From contig JAMWBK010000001.1 in assembly GCA_029953675.1 (NCBI GenBank), forward strand, positions 1,153,001 to 1,217,000: a stretch of DNA of 64,000 nt. The letters run 5' to 3'. Both the position numbers and the translations under genes were made by a program. Each line of letters starts with the position of its first letter. Position 1 is the first letter of the stretch. Below the pieces are notes generated by a model, which was given only the letters and a program-made list of their open reading frames with translations, made no database searches and was not told the origin of the DNA. Below are positions 54,751-64,000 of this stretch, piece after piece. Source of the stretch: Rhodosorus marinus (taxonomy: Eukaryota; Rhodophyta; Stylonematophyceae; Stylonematales; Stylonemataceae).

Positions 54751-55097
54751 AGAGACGTCGCAAAGAGTTGAAATATGCGGGGGCCTTGTCTTCCCCAGGC
54801 TTTCGTGCTTCGGCTAGCTCATCGCCTGGTACCTCTGGTCATTGAGTGCTTTGGGTTTATGGATTCCGTTGGTTCTCGTTGGCTTCGGGAATTGTTCCGC
54901 GAACGCCTTGACCAACTATCCTCGTTGTTTACCCGCGTAAGTTTCTTGCTGGACTTTACTACCCGTCTAAGTTTCTTGCTGTGGAGCATGAACGCTGCTT
55001 TGATGTTGGCGCGCGATCTTCGCCGCGCTTAGTCTTCTTTTTCCCCTCGGCTCGGGGTTTTTTTTCTTTTAGCCTCCGATCAAACCAATTCATTCAT
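54751..55097 (+). mobile_element. Family B 3' fragment with a micro-insertion
   Basis: ORF2 end (ELKYAGALSSPGFRAS) shifted once near 54815, then LVIECFGFMDSVGSRWLREL, to DLRRA stop at 55032; 3' UTR with CCCCTCGGCTCGGGG and AGCCTCCGAT. At 54931-54980 a 20-bp segment is duplicated around GGACTTTACT. Confidence 0.88.
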
Positions 55098-55529
55098 CAA
55101 ACTTCTTGTTCACGTTTATTCAGAGCCTAACTAATCAGACAGTGTTCTACGTTCCAACCGGCTTCGGGGTTGTACCGGGAACCCCGAAACCCCGCCGTGG
55201 TGGTTGCTGGGGTGGTTGGTCGGAGATTTAGATTACATTATATTTGACAGTGTCCGGACAAAAAGTTGTACGATACTAACAAAACTTGAGATTGCAGAAA
55301 GTTTTCTTTTATGGAACAAAATCGAACGGAAAGATGTGAGACAGTTTGTCTTCCAAGTTTTCATTAAGTTGAATGATTGGCTTTCTATTTAATTGTCGTG
55401 TGGGGGAAGCAACTCAACGGTGCTTCCACGGAGTGTGAGTCTGTAAAGGACAAGCATTCTGTTGCCGCTGATTTGCAATCCGTAAGAATGCCTGGATAAA
55501 CTATAGAATTATGAAATCCTCGCCAGGTA
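55098..55529. other. Spacer, no recognised gene
   Basis: Contains one degenerate minisatellite-like unit (CGGCTTCGGGGTTGTACC, about 55160) like those at 48.3 kb, otherwise AT-rich. Confidence 0.4.
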
Positions 55530-55745
55530 AACTAAAACACTGAAGTGCCGAGGGTAACACATGCCGGTGGGTCAAAGCCGAAGCGCGAATTCCCCGTGGT
55601 AGCTAAACTCTCCCCGCCGTATAACACTTCTTTTTGACGTTGTAATGTGGCAGCCGCAGTTCCACGGCACTCCCGCGAAGTCCACAGGGAACGGTTAGCT
55701 GGGGGATTTGGAACGTACAGATCTACATATGTAGCTCGATGGCTA
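55530..55745 (-). pseudogene. Decayed family B/C endonuclease fragment
   Basis: On minus, RATYVDLYVP and GSAAA-like sequence match the RLE end of family B (TTYVDLAVPN, AAGERRGSAAAS). Highly diverged. Confidence 0.65.
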
Positions 55746-55774
55746 TGTTGTGATTTTGTTGGCTTTGTTTGGCT

Positions 55775-56042
55775 TTATTGGTTGGTTTTATTGGGCTTTA
55801 CTGGGCTTTATTAGGCTTTATTAGCATAGCCTACAGCGCTACGCAAACCGTTAAAAGGAACTAAGAACTAGGTAGGGAAGCGTGCAAACCCAGGCGCCGA
55901 TGGCGCGCCTCGGCAAGCATGCTGCTCGAATATCGCCACAGAGAGACACTTAACTGGGCTTTGTTAGCAGAGCCTGAAGCGCTACGCAAGGCGTGAAAAG
56001 GAACTAAGAACTAGGGAGGGAAGCGTGCAAACCCAGGCGCCG
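55775..56042 (-). mobile_element. Two family A 3' end fragments joined head to tail
   Basis: First fragment 55805-55955 with an older-type tail (repeats of GGCTTTATT on plus, 55756-55825); second 55956-56042 begins GGGCTTTGTTAGCAGAGCC immediately where the first is truncated. Both minus. Confidence 0.85.
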
Positions 56043-57163
56043 AAGGGTATTTCGCAACGCACCCGTGCGTGCGGAGGCGCGCCTCCTAGAACCCGGTCCA
56101 CTATCAGAAGGATCGCGAGGGACCTCCGTTTACTCAGCAACTACATAACCAAGCGGGGCAGGTACACGACCGGCAGCTGTTCGGGTCGCGGGGCCGCGAG
56201 CACGCATCAAAACGGCTCGTCGGCCAGCCAAGCGTGGGTGCGGGTCTGCGGAGACTGGCACCGCCGATTGGAGCTCGAGAAATAAACCACGGATACTTTC
56301 AGGGGCATTAAGACTGTAGATCATCAGTGGAAGGATTGACCTCTAAATTCCCGAAACTTGACACCCCAACGCGGTCAAAGCCCGACCGCGGCCGTGGGTT
56401 GGATACCAGCTCGGTTGAAGAGGTCTAGACCACCCAGACGTAAAACGAGGCCCACCTGGGCACGAGCTATATCACGGGTGGGTCGCGGAAGATGACCCAG
56501 CTCCTCATCTAAGAAATATCCCAACTCACCAAAGCTCTCGTCGTCGGCACTGGTTGCCAGCAACCGGCCCCAGTGAACCGGGAGCGAGCGGAACCAATAG
56601 GTGAGTCGCTAACTGCAAAAAATATCGATAAAGCAACAACGAGCACTGCAGGAAGCCACGAGGCAGACGACGGAGCTCCAAGGTGAGCTGCCGGTGCTCA
56701 CTCAGAAACTGCGACAACTCACCTTTCACGAACGCGCGGACCAGCGGGAACTCTGAACCCAGGCTAAGGAAACCGACCTGAAGCCCCAAGGCGTGCAAGA
56801 AAGGCGCCAAGGGATCACCCTGGTGAACCCCAGTTCGCGCCTCAAAAGGGTGCGAGGATGGACCGAGGGTGTCACGTATAACCATTGGCCCATCAAAGAG
56901 TAAAAAAAAACGACCAACGAAGGCAAAAAACCTACGGGGAAGACAAGATGCACCACGTGCATGATGGCCGGTAGAGAGAGACGATTAAGCCCATTCCTAA
57001 ATTCAAGGGATAGTAACTCGTAATCCGACGAGTAGGTCAGATCTGAGCGAAGTTCTGGCAGCAACTCACATCCATATGTTCTCGGGGTGTACTTCAGACG
57101 CCGTGACGTTTCGTACGATAACCTCTCAATACTCCACACGAGCCGAGAAAGCGGTATCCACAA
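56043..57163 (-). mobile_element. Family C, diverged B-like RT relic
   Basis: On minus: CELLPELRSDLTYSSDYELL, motif A SLEFRNGLNRLSLPAIMHVV (the usual D is E), motif B GVHQGDPLAPFLHALGLQ, missing YHDD, then ESFGELGYFLDEELGHLPRP, IARAQVGLVLRLGGLDLFN. Frames change several times. It aligns with family B but with many substitutions, so is an older relative. Confidence 0.8.
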
Positions 57164-57199
57164 CCGTTAATACGGCGCTCACAGCCTAGGCGGATGGAA

Positions 57200-57330
57200 G
57201 GTCTTTTAGAGTTGGGTTCAAAGATTTCGTTGGTTCTTGTTGGCTACGAGAGTGGTTCTGCGAGCGTCCCGGCTCTCCTCGTTGTTTACTCGTCTAATTT
57301 TTCCCCTCTGTTTAGTCGGAGTCTAACTAC
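57200..57330 (+). pseudogene. Family B/C ORF2 C-terminal scrap
   Basis: TTCGTTGGTTCTTGTTGGCT, GTTCTGCGAGCGTCC and TCGTTGTTTACTCGTCTAA parallel the B sequence SVGSRWLRELFRERPDRLQS...LFTRLS. Confidence 0.6.
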
Positions 57331-58024
57331 CCTGAAAATCGAGAAACAATACGCTGAAGACTTGTGTCCAACAATAAAGCAGCGTTGGAATGCCAGAGGG
57401 TCAACCAGGCACAGCTCCGAGAGGGCCTATCAAGGGATGCCCTGGATTGCTGCAAAAAAAAAAAAAAAGCGCAAGCCAACGAGAACCTGCACTACAAATT
57501 AAACCAAAGCATTCGATGAAGAGCGGGGCAAACCGGTAGAACAATGCCTGAGTTTACTCCTGTGGGTTTATGGAAGCGCTGATTTGCAGCACCCGATATC
57601 CTCTCCGCCCCATAGTCCATTCTTTTTATTCCCACAATTTTTGGTTATTGTCTTACACCCTCAGTCACGTTCATTCAGTTCTGCTGAACGAGAGATAGAA
57701 TCTGGGAATCTGGACGTTAGAAACTCCCTTTTTTTAACGCGTTTCAATCTCCCAACGGTTTTTTTTTGTCTCATACTTCGAACAAGGAAAAAAAGCCGGT
57801 GGGAGAACTGGCTACTTGACCAGCAAGCAAGCACCATTCATGGTGCTGACTTGCTGCAAAGCTTGTATGAGCAGTTTTTTGTCAAAACGGCCTTTGGCTC
57901 TAGTGAGATCGTACTGTCATTGGAGAACACGCAAGCCCCAGTAAAGCCTAGTTGATCTAATGCTGTGTAGAGGCTTCACTGGGCTTTACTAGCATAGGCT
58001 TCACTAGGAAGGTACGAGGAAGGG
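57331..58024. other. Spacer and likely promoter of the following gene
   Basis: No supported gene. A family A-like tail piece (CACTGGGCTTTACTAGCATA, about 57978) sits some 45 bp before the TATA box. Confidence 0.45.
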
Positions 58025-58033
58025 TATATATAT
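58025..58033 (+). promoter_or_regulatory. TATA box of the 465-aa secreted protein gene
   Basis: TATATATAT in AAGGGTATATATATCAC, 105-113 bp before the ATG at 58138; same context as the paralogue's box. Confidence 0.7.
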
Positions 58034-58137
58034 CACTTGAGGTTCTGCTTGGCTGGCAGATGGGGAAGGTGTGGGATGAGCTAGCCGTGGGCGGACAATA
58101 TTCATATTTTTTTTGGGGTGCAGTTGATACAATATTC

Positions 58138-59620
58138 ATGAGGTGCGGGTTGGTAGCAATCCTGCTCGTCGGGATTTTCGGCTTGACGTCTGGCGAAGTT
58201 AGCACATGCGCAAGGTTTTTTAATCCCCTCGTTTCCTCCTTCACGAGCATTACCGCATGCTATGAACTGGAAGTTGACGGGGAGACGGTGGGAGTCGTCA
58301 GCAATAGCGATGTCGTGAAGACGCAGGGACCGAACCAGGGAGAAACGTGTATCAGGTTCACTTTTGTTGTGCGCGATGGACTTGGAATTAGGCGCGCCAA
58401 AGTGGGGCTGTGGAATGGAGGCGGCTTTCCTCGCGATAAAACTCGCTTCACTCGTAAGAGGAAGTTTCTAGAAAGTGAGCCGACCAGGGTGAGAATAGAC
58501 GCATGCCTGGACGATATCCGGTCAGTAGCTGACTGCTGCACTGGAGAGGGCAGCTTCCCTTTCTTCGTGGCTGAAGCGAAGGTTCGCATGGAGGACGGCA
58601 AAGTGCGTACTGCTATACTGGTTGATAGAAGTGTCGCACCAGTGAGACAGCAAGTCTCGGATAATCCACTGGCAGCGTCGGAAATAACATGCGAGGGGAT
58701 TCCACCTGGAAAGTCCCGATGCGATCGCATTAGCGACCAGAATGAGATTATATTCTGGCTATGCACTGTCCAGCTTTCCTGCAGTACCGTAGGCGACGAA
58801 CCGCAGTTTGCCGGCATCAACCGTATCAACCGTGCGACGAAAACAGTTCAATTCGTGGTTTCACCCGTCGCATGGGAGCTCTATCCGGAGGAGCTCGAAC
58901 TTACTGTTTACGAAGCAACACCCGTGGCATCTCGGCTATCCATCCCTGCGCAGGCGAATACAGTGGTCCGTCGGCCTGCAGAGTCTATTCAACATTTTGA
59001 GTCATTCTCCATTGCGACATTTGCGGTGCAAGAACTCAATGCTTTGAGTGTAGTCGCTTTTGCTGTGGAGTTCGTAGTTGGGGGTCCAATTGACGTGAGG
59101 TTTTCAGTGAGGGCCGTCCCGCAAACACGAGAGCTACTAGAATTTATCGGGTTCGCCGATGCCCAGGTTATTGCGGATTCTGGCCCATTGAGCTTAGGAC
59201 AGCTGGCAACGAATTCCTATTTTGGGCCACTTCCGGACGCCGCAGTCGTCGGACGGATCGGCAGTGTTATTTGCGGATATTGCTTGAATCCAAGTCTGCC
59301 ACCGAGAGGAGAATGGGAGGTCTTGACAAGTGGCGAACCCGAGGGCCTAAACGGAGGCCAATTCGAAGCTGAATTGGCACGCCAACCCGGCCGTTGTATT
59401 TTTGACGCCCAAATAAGGGATGTCGGATCCGTGTGTGGCCCAGCTGGAGAAGAAGGGGTAAGTCGAAAATTTCACTCGTTCTTATATCAAGCGCTTCCCT
59501 TGCTAACGAAATTCTTACAAAACATCCGTCTTGCCTGCTTAGATCCTCCAAGTACGAGATACCGTCAAAGGACAGGTTGTGTGTGAATGCACTGAACCAA
59601 CCCCCAAGCTCCCCGAGTAA
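58138..59620 (+). CDS. Secreted Cys-containing protein, two exons, paralogue of 30191-31633
   Basis: Exon 1 58138-59457, intron 59458-59542, exon 2 59543-59620; 465 aa. The start is the second in-frame Met (MRCGLVAILLVGIFGLTSG, a signal peptide), because it matches the paralogue's start including the preceding AATATTCATGA; the frame open from 58060 would add a non-signal leader. Conserved blocks: TCARFFNPLVSS, VDGETVGVVSNSDVVKTQGP, RRAKVGLWNGG, RFTRKRKFLESEPT, ACLDDIR, EAKVRMEDGKVRTA, QFAGINRINR, VVGRIGSVICGYCLN, VCGPAGEEG, and exon 2 DTVKGQVVCECTEPTPKLPE. It has about 15 extra residues after VRTA relative to the paralogue. Secreted, family not recognised. Confidence 0.85.
59458..59542 (+). 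other. Intron of the secreted protein gene
   Basis: 85 bp, GGG|GTAAGT ... CTGCTTAG|AT. GCTAAC lies about 40 nt before the acceptor. Differs by 2 bp from the paralogue's intron. Confidence 0.8.
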
Positions 59621-59793
59621 AGTGGATGGGCAGCAACGGGTAAAACCGGGCCATCTTATCGTAAGATCATGAAAAACTGCCTTGGATTTTCCAATCGCGC
59701 ATCAAAACTAGAGCCAACGGTGTTGCCCCTGGTATTTTGAGTAGATTTGGATAAACACTCGTATTGCGGCCTACTTGAAATGGTTTTAATTGG

Positions 59794-59947
59794 ACTTTAC
59801 TGGACTTTACTAGCATAGCCTGAAGCGCTACGCAAGGCGTGAAGATGAACTAATAACTAGGGAGGGAAGTATGCAACCCCAGGCGCCGATGGCGCGCCTC
59901 GGAAAGCATGTCGCTGGAATATCGCAAAAGGGAGACTTTACTAGCAT
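59794..59947 (-). mobile_element. Family A tail-end insertion flanked by a 15-bp target duplication
   Basis: About 150 bp of 3' end with two AGTAAAGTCC units. AATGGTTTTAATTGG is present at 59779-59793 and at 59948-59962 with no mismatch. The right duplicate touches the 3' end of the next element. Confidence 0.9.
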
Positions 59948-60264
59948 AATGGTTTTAATTGGCATAGCCTAAAGCGCTACGCAAACCGTGAAAAGGAACT
60001 AAGAACTAGGTAGGGAGACGTGCAAACTCAGGCGCCGATGGCGCGCCTCGGCAAGCACGCTGCTCAAATATCGCCACAGAGAGACACTTAGATGCCGCAA
60101 AAGTTCCGGGTATTCAACAAGATGTTCAGTGAAACATCTCCGCAAGAACTCCAAACCCGCCTCCCCCACGTGACCAAAGCTTTCCACAATGAAAGGATGG
60201 AACCGGTGGGAGCGACCCTCAGCGCGAGGCGGACTGGCCATACTCTCAGCATACCGTCGTTCCT

Positions 60265-62065
60265 TCACTCGTCGAAGAGCCGAAGCGGCTGCCCCTCGGG
60301 AGCAGCTTCAAGATTTAGGGGCTCATCCAAGAGCGTTCCCCAGTGTTGCAGGGTCATCTCGTCGGCTTTAGCCGTGATCCACGAGCCCCAAGCTGGAGGC
60401 AGGCTGCGCAACCAGTAGTTGAGTCTGGGACCGGCACAAAAGCGGGAAAGCAAGCAGGCCGATTGAAGCATGCTGTCGGGTAGGTGCTCAATGGCGTCGG
60501 TGAGTTGCTTGTGCCGTGCCAAAACTCGCTCGCAGGATGCTTGGACAAAGTTGTCAGTCCCCAATCCGACGCCGTGGTGTTCGAACCCTTCACGTTCGCT
60601 GATTAGTCGCAGAGTGGGTGGCAGAGAGGCCAGCGACACGACCCTCGGGGGGAGAAAGCGACATTTTTCTGTTTCCACAGTCAAACCGACGCGACGTGCA
60701 ATCGCTTCGATCTCGGTCAGCCCCCTAGCCAGGGTCTCAGGGGTGCCCAGCAATGTTACGTCATCGTGGTACGCACAGATTCGAAGATCCGAGACCTCAG
60801 TCGAAAGACATAAAAGTACGAGCTGTAAGGCACAGGCATGAAGAAGAGGTCCGCAAGGGTCGCCTTGTTGGACGCCAGTATGTGCTTGAAAAACAGTGCC
60901 CTCCGTTGTCAAGTAGGGGAGGCTCTCCCCTCCGTAAATACCCGATAGAAACGGCCACGCCTCCGGAAACACTCGTCGGAGCACCTCTAGCGCATGCGTC
61001 CGCGACACGCTGTTGAATGCGTTCCGGAAGTCAACCACCAAGACTCCCCACTCCGGCCTACTGGCGCGTTCTAGCTCGATCCCATGGGTGATCAGTTCGC
61101 AATCCCCAGAGAATCCCACCCCTACTTGCAAGGGCGCCATAAAAGCTGTGACGCGCTGGCGAAGGCGCTGGCATAGCCACCTCCCGGCTAACTTCCGTAG
61201 GCTCTCCACCAACCCGATCGGCCGGAGACGCGGGTGGGCCGGCTCAAAGCTGTGCCTGCCGGAGATGTTCCCATGGCGCAGACGCACCCGATACGCCCTG
61301 GAACAACTTGTTAAGGATCCTCAGAAGCGCGCTCTGGCCAGGCTGGCTCAGGGCCTGCAATAGCTCTGTTCTTAGTCCGGAGGGTCCGGGACAGCGTCTC
61401 CGACGCGAGGTAGGAAGCAAATCCTCCAGGTCAGACTCACTGAGCGTCAGATCGATGCGAAACCTGGCCAACTCCGGACGGTCTAAGAATACCTCGAATT
61501 CAGGGGACAAGTCCACGTCGGACTCAGGGAACAAAGACGACACCGTCTGCGCGAGACTATCATCGTAGGGGAGGACAGGCGCCTGGCCCTCCAAAACCCG
61601 CGCCGCTCGACTTAAATCGCCCACTGCTACCAATTTCTGTACTCGAGCCGGCACGGGCGACACGGTGCCATGCCGAGTCCGACGGGCGGATGGTGCTGAC
61701 GACGCCAAATAGCTGCGCTGTAGTACTTCCAAGTCTCCCTTCAAGAACAGGGCCAGTCGGTCTCGTACTCGCCATCTGCGCTCCTCCGATGTGTGAATGG
61801 GGGCCAGAATCAGGCGCGGCATGACCCCCAGAAAAACCCAAATGACTGTGTCCCGAATGTTACGAGCCAGGCTCGTGAAGATGAAATCGAGAATGGTTCC
61901 AGCTACTAGAAGGTCACCACGAGGGAGGACGACTGGGGGAATGCCCCCACGGAGGGGAAGCGAGCCTCCTTCCAAAGAAATCCACCGCCAGAGCCAACTC
62001 CGGAAACCCGTACGCCAAATGCCCCAGTCTCCGCTCTCCTTCAGGACATAAGACTGTAGATCCAT
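60265..62065 (-). pseudogene. Family A ORF2, RT part with frameshift, endonuclease deleted
   Basis: MDLQSYVLKESGDWGIWRTG, GRCPGPSGLRTELLQAL-like block, then a loss of about 23 bp near 61245 shifts the frame just before RLRPIGLVESLRKLAGRW. The second frame contains QVGVGFSGDCELITHGIE, motif A VVDFRNAFNSVSRTH, motif B GVQQGDPCGP, AYHDDVTLLG and the LNYWLRSLPPAWGSW connection, then fuses to a scrambled tail. Confidence 0.88.
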
Positions 62066-62096
62066 AGGCTGCGACCTCGCAGCCGTGCCTGGAGCG

Positions 62097-63506
62097 CTAA
62101 TCGTGCTTCTCCCCCTTAGACCCGGGGGAGTCGGTCCTCGCTCTCTTACCTCCTATCCGCACCAAAGTCGTGAGCCGCCCACTCCGCGAGGCTCGCGGAA
62201 CGGATCCCGCGGGCTTCAGCAAAGTAACCTGGGCGTCCTCCACCGCCATGCCCTCAGTCTGCTCCCCTGCCTCACCACTCTCGCTGGAAGTGGTGCTGGA
62301 AGCAGAGCCCTCCAAAATCCCCACCCGCTGCAGCTCTGTCTTGTTGCGCGAAGTCAGCACAAGGCGCCTCCCCAGATCGAAGAAGCTGGACACCGCCATG
62401 CGCAGGTGACGAGGGCCCGACCGGAACCGCTCCAACAAGATCCTCTCAAGGCGCTGAATCCGTAGCCAATGGATCGCTGCCGCCTTCACGCTGCTCTCAT
62501 GCTCAGAGAGCCCTGCCGTTTCTCCCGGAGAAAGGAAATTGCCCGAGAAACGGTCAAAATCGAAGTGCAAAACCACCTGCGGGTTGCAGCGCAGCCACCG
62601 GGCGCTCTCAGGCCACTGCTCGGTAGGCTTCGCCAGCAAGGCCTCCAGGTACTTGGCGGCGGTTGCGGAGACCAAAAACAGCACATCGCGGCCCTCATAG
62701 TTTGCGAAGAAGAAATCACCCCGGCTGCACCCAAACGATTCCGCAAAAGTGTCCCGGAAGTCTCGCATGGACGGAACCTGTCCTCGTGTAGTCTGGGGCC
62801 GGACATTTCGCACCCACAGAAATTGGAGAGTGGTCTCCACAGGTCCATCCTGAGGCTCGCGAGATGGTAGGAAACGGAGCATAGCCGCCGTACGTGTGGC
62901 AGTGGTGCCCTTCCGCAAGACTGATGCGTACGAAGCGCCCCCTTTGCGGCCACCACCTGCCCCCGCAGTAGCCGGGAGCTGGTGACCACCTGAGGGCTGG
63001 TCCAAGAGAGGGAAGTCCACAGCTGCAGTCTCCTCCACACCGGTTGCCGCACAGTCACCACCACCATTGCCTCGAGTCCCCGAGCGCTGAAGCGCCTTTT
63101 GGCCCGGCCTGCCGCTCCCCAACGTCGTACTGTCCCGCGCAGAAGCAACCGCCCTCGCCTGTCCCGGGACAGGTTCATGTTGATTGACCTGATGTTGACT
63201 GCCTTCAGCCAACGCTGCCACTCTGGGGCAATTCAAATTCTCGTCCGAATTTGAATTTGACCTGGCCAGCAATCCCGATTCCAGCCCACCTAGCTTCTGG
63301 GTGAGCTGAGGGAGCACTCCACGATCACTCGCAGCAGTGATCAGGCTGGTGACAGCGGAGATAAGTGCACGCGCCTGGGTGCCAGAAGCGCCTTCCAAGT
63401 CAACCTCGGAAGAAAACGTGCCGCAGCTGAGGCGAACACGGAGTCCCCCACCTGGCAGTGCCTCCTTGGGAGGAGGCTCCGTCGAGCGCGGAGATATCCC
63501 TACCAT
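62097..63506 (-). CDS. Family A ORF1 protein, 469 aa, intact
   Basis: Start MVGISPRSTEPPPKE is chosen over the longer frame (63737) by alignment with other ORF1s. Order: SSEVDLEGASGTQARALISA, helical VLPQLTQKLGGLESGLLARS, variable Gly/Ser-rich linker, motif SYASVLRKGTTATRTAAM, conserved core LQFLWVRNVRPQT, MRDFRDTFAESFGC, DFFFANYEGRDVLFLVSATA, PQVVLHFDFDRFSGN, IHWLRIQRLERILLERFRSG; acidic/Ser tail and basic end GGKRARTDSPGSKGEKHD. Of all ORF1s in the window this is the longest undisrupted A version. Predicted RNA-binding role is by analogy. ORF2 starts 31 nt after the stop. Confidence 0.87.
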   Translation of the reverse strand: MVGISPRSTEPPPKEALPGGGLRVRLSCGTFSSEVDLEGASGTQARALISAVTSLITAASDRGVLPQLTQKLGGLESGLLARSNSNSDENLNCPRVAALAEGSQHQVNQHEPVPGQARAVASARDSTTLGSGRPGQKALQRSGTRGNGGGDCAATGVEETAAVDFPLLDQPSGGHQLPATAGAGGGRKGGASYASVLRKGTTATRTAAMLRFLPSREPQDGPVETTLQFLWVRNVRPQTTRGQVPSMRDFRDTFAESFGCSRGDFFFANYEGRDVLFLVSATAAKYLEALLAKPTEQWPESARWLRCNPQVVLHFDFDRFSGNFLSPGETAGLSEHESSVKAAAIHWLRIQRLERILLERFRSGPRHLRMAVSSFFDLGRRLVLTSRNKTELQRVGILEGSASSTTSSESGEAGEQTEGMAVEDAQVTLLKPAGSVPRASRSGRLTTLVRIGGKRARTDSPGSKGEKHD

Positions 63507-63760
63507 CCTGAGGGAATGCGCAAAGGAAACGTTGCACCACCAATATGAAACCGCACCGAGAGAATAATCGACCAAACCCAACCCAAATAGGAAAGGCCCC
63601 GCAACACACCCACCCGGAAGACAGAAGTAGTTGCAAATGCAAACGACGCCCCGCGGAAAACCGAGGGGAAGGCGTACCAGAGGAAGCGCTTCCCGTAAAC
63701 GAACACGCTCACGACCGAAAAAGAAACAAAACCCCAATCCTCGACAACAACTCCTCCCTT

Positions 63761-64000
63761 TACAGTGTTCAGTAACTCCACCTGCGTGGAGAAAGGGCCC
63801 GCACGAAGAGACACCCTATGTCCACCCTCAGTGGACACCTCCGCCCGCGGGATCTCCGGATCCTCAGGAGTGGAGCGCGGAGGAACCCCGGCCATCACGG
63901 AAGAGTATGTTGAACAGGAGTTTCACGAAGGAACCCAACCAAAATATCCCGCACAATCCAGCGCCGCAGACCGAAAACTCTGGCTCGAACACACCCAAAG
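63761..64000 (-). mobile_element. Family A-type ORF1 start of another element, cut by the window edge and by an insertion
   Basis: MMAGVPPRSTPEDPEIPRAE at 63898, then GGHRVSLRAGPFSTQVELLN, which matches the ORF1 N-terminus at 37735 more than the neighbouring copy. The 59963-63760 element begins right after VELLNT, so it inserted into this ORF1. The 5' UTR continues to the window end. Confidence 0.8.

Larger units (their letters stand above)
59963..63760 (-). mobile_element. Family A retrotransposon, near full length, RLE deleted
   Basis: Order on minus: 5' end about 63760 (GTTGTTGTCGAGGATTGGGG), 5' UTR, ORF1 63506-62097 intact, ORF2 62065-60265 broken, junction at about 60290 from LEAAP to EGQPLRLFDE which removes finger, RTRRH and catalytic RLE (about 1 kb), then ORF2 end and 3' UTR (60268-59963). 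Confidence 0.92.

Noticed and set aside
58060-58137. 26-aa N-terminal extension of the 58 kb gene
   Set aside because: Paralogue alignment and the signal peptide place the start at 58138.
63507-63737. 77-aa N-terminal extension of family A ORF1
   Set aside because: Hydrophobic, not conserved with the ORF1s at 37735, 53898 or 63898, which all start at MxG[VI][SP]P; it is 5' UTR sequence.

Overview
The window is eukaryotic. It has spliced genes with short introns (66-125 bp, GTAAG donors and C/TTAG acceptors), TATA boxes about 90-150 bp upstream of start codons, secreted proteins with signal peptides, and dense nests of non-LTR retrotransposons. There is no operon structure, and I found no rRNA, tRNA or CRISPR. 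A DMT-type transporter with a possible transit peptide, small sparse introns and a repeat-choked genome would suit an alga (for instance a multicellular red alga), but the sequence does not prove this and I hold it at low confidence.

Most of the window is retrotransposon. Two related non-LTR families dominate. Family A has at least 18 full, truncated or tail-only copies. Family B has two near-full copies plus tail fragments. A diverged B-like family C is also present, along with one fragment of an unrelated RLE element and one Ty1/copia relic. A and B share an architecture: ORF1 opens at a conserved M-x-G-[VI]-[SP]-P start and carries a [ST]Y-[AS]-x-VLR[KR]G motif and an 'NVRPQT ... RDFRDT ... 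FDRF' module. ORF2 has a reverse transcriptase with catalytic YHDD instead of YADD, then a C-x2-C-x(9-11)-H-x4-C finger, an R-T-R-R-H motif and a restriction-like endonuclease (AD...YVDL). No APE endonuclease is seen. Almost every ORF2 is broken; the ORF1s at 62097-63506 and 52600-53898 are open.

Family A 3' ends carry a conserved short stem (GCCTTGCG/CGCTTCAGGC) followed by 9-10 bp tandem repeats, AATAAAGCC in older copies and AGTAAAGTCC in younger ones. New copies often start exactly in the tail of an older one in the same orientation, building head-to-tail arrays (33.7-37.5 kb on +, 24.4-29.5 kb on -, 55.8-56.0 kb and 59.8-63.8 kb on -). Tiny tail-only insertions flanked by 10-20 bp duplications are also visible.

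Host genes sit as islands between the nests: a three-exon EamA/DMT transporter (3064-4538, -); a 464-aa secreted protein of unknown function (15329-16723, -); a Cys-rich secreted protein, split or frameshifted (23191-23752, +); two paralogous secreted proteins sharing a small 3' intron and a conserved last exon (30191-31633, - and 58138-59620, +); and a small secreted Tyr/Ala/Pro-rich protein with repeated acidic/REA segments (45497-46051, -). Remaining gaps hold minisatellites, tandem duplications, hairpins, a 98-99% identical 450-bp repeat pair and AT-rich sequence with no recognisable gene.
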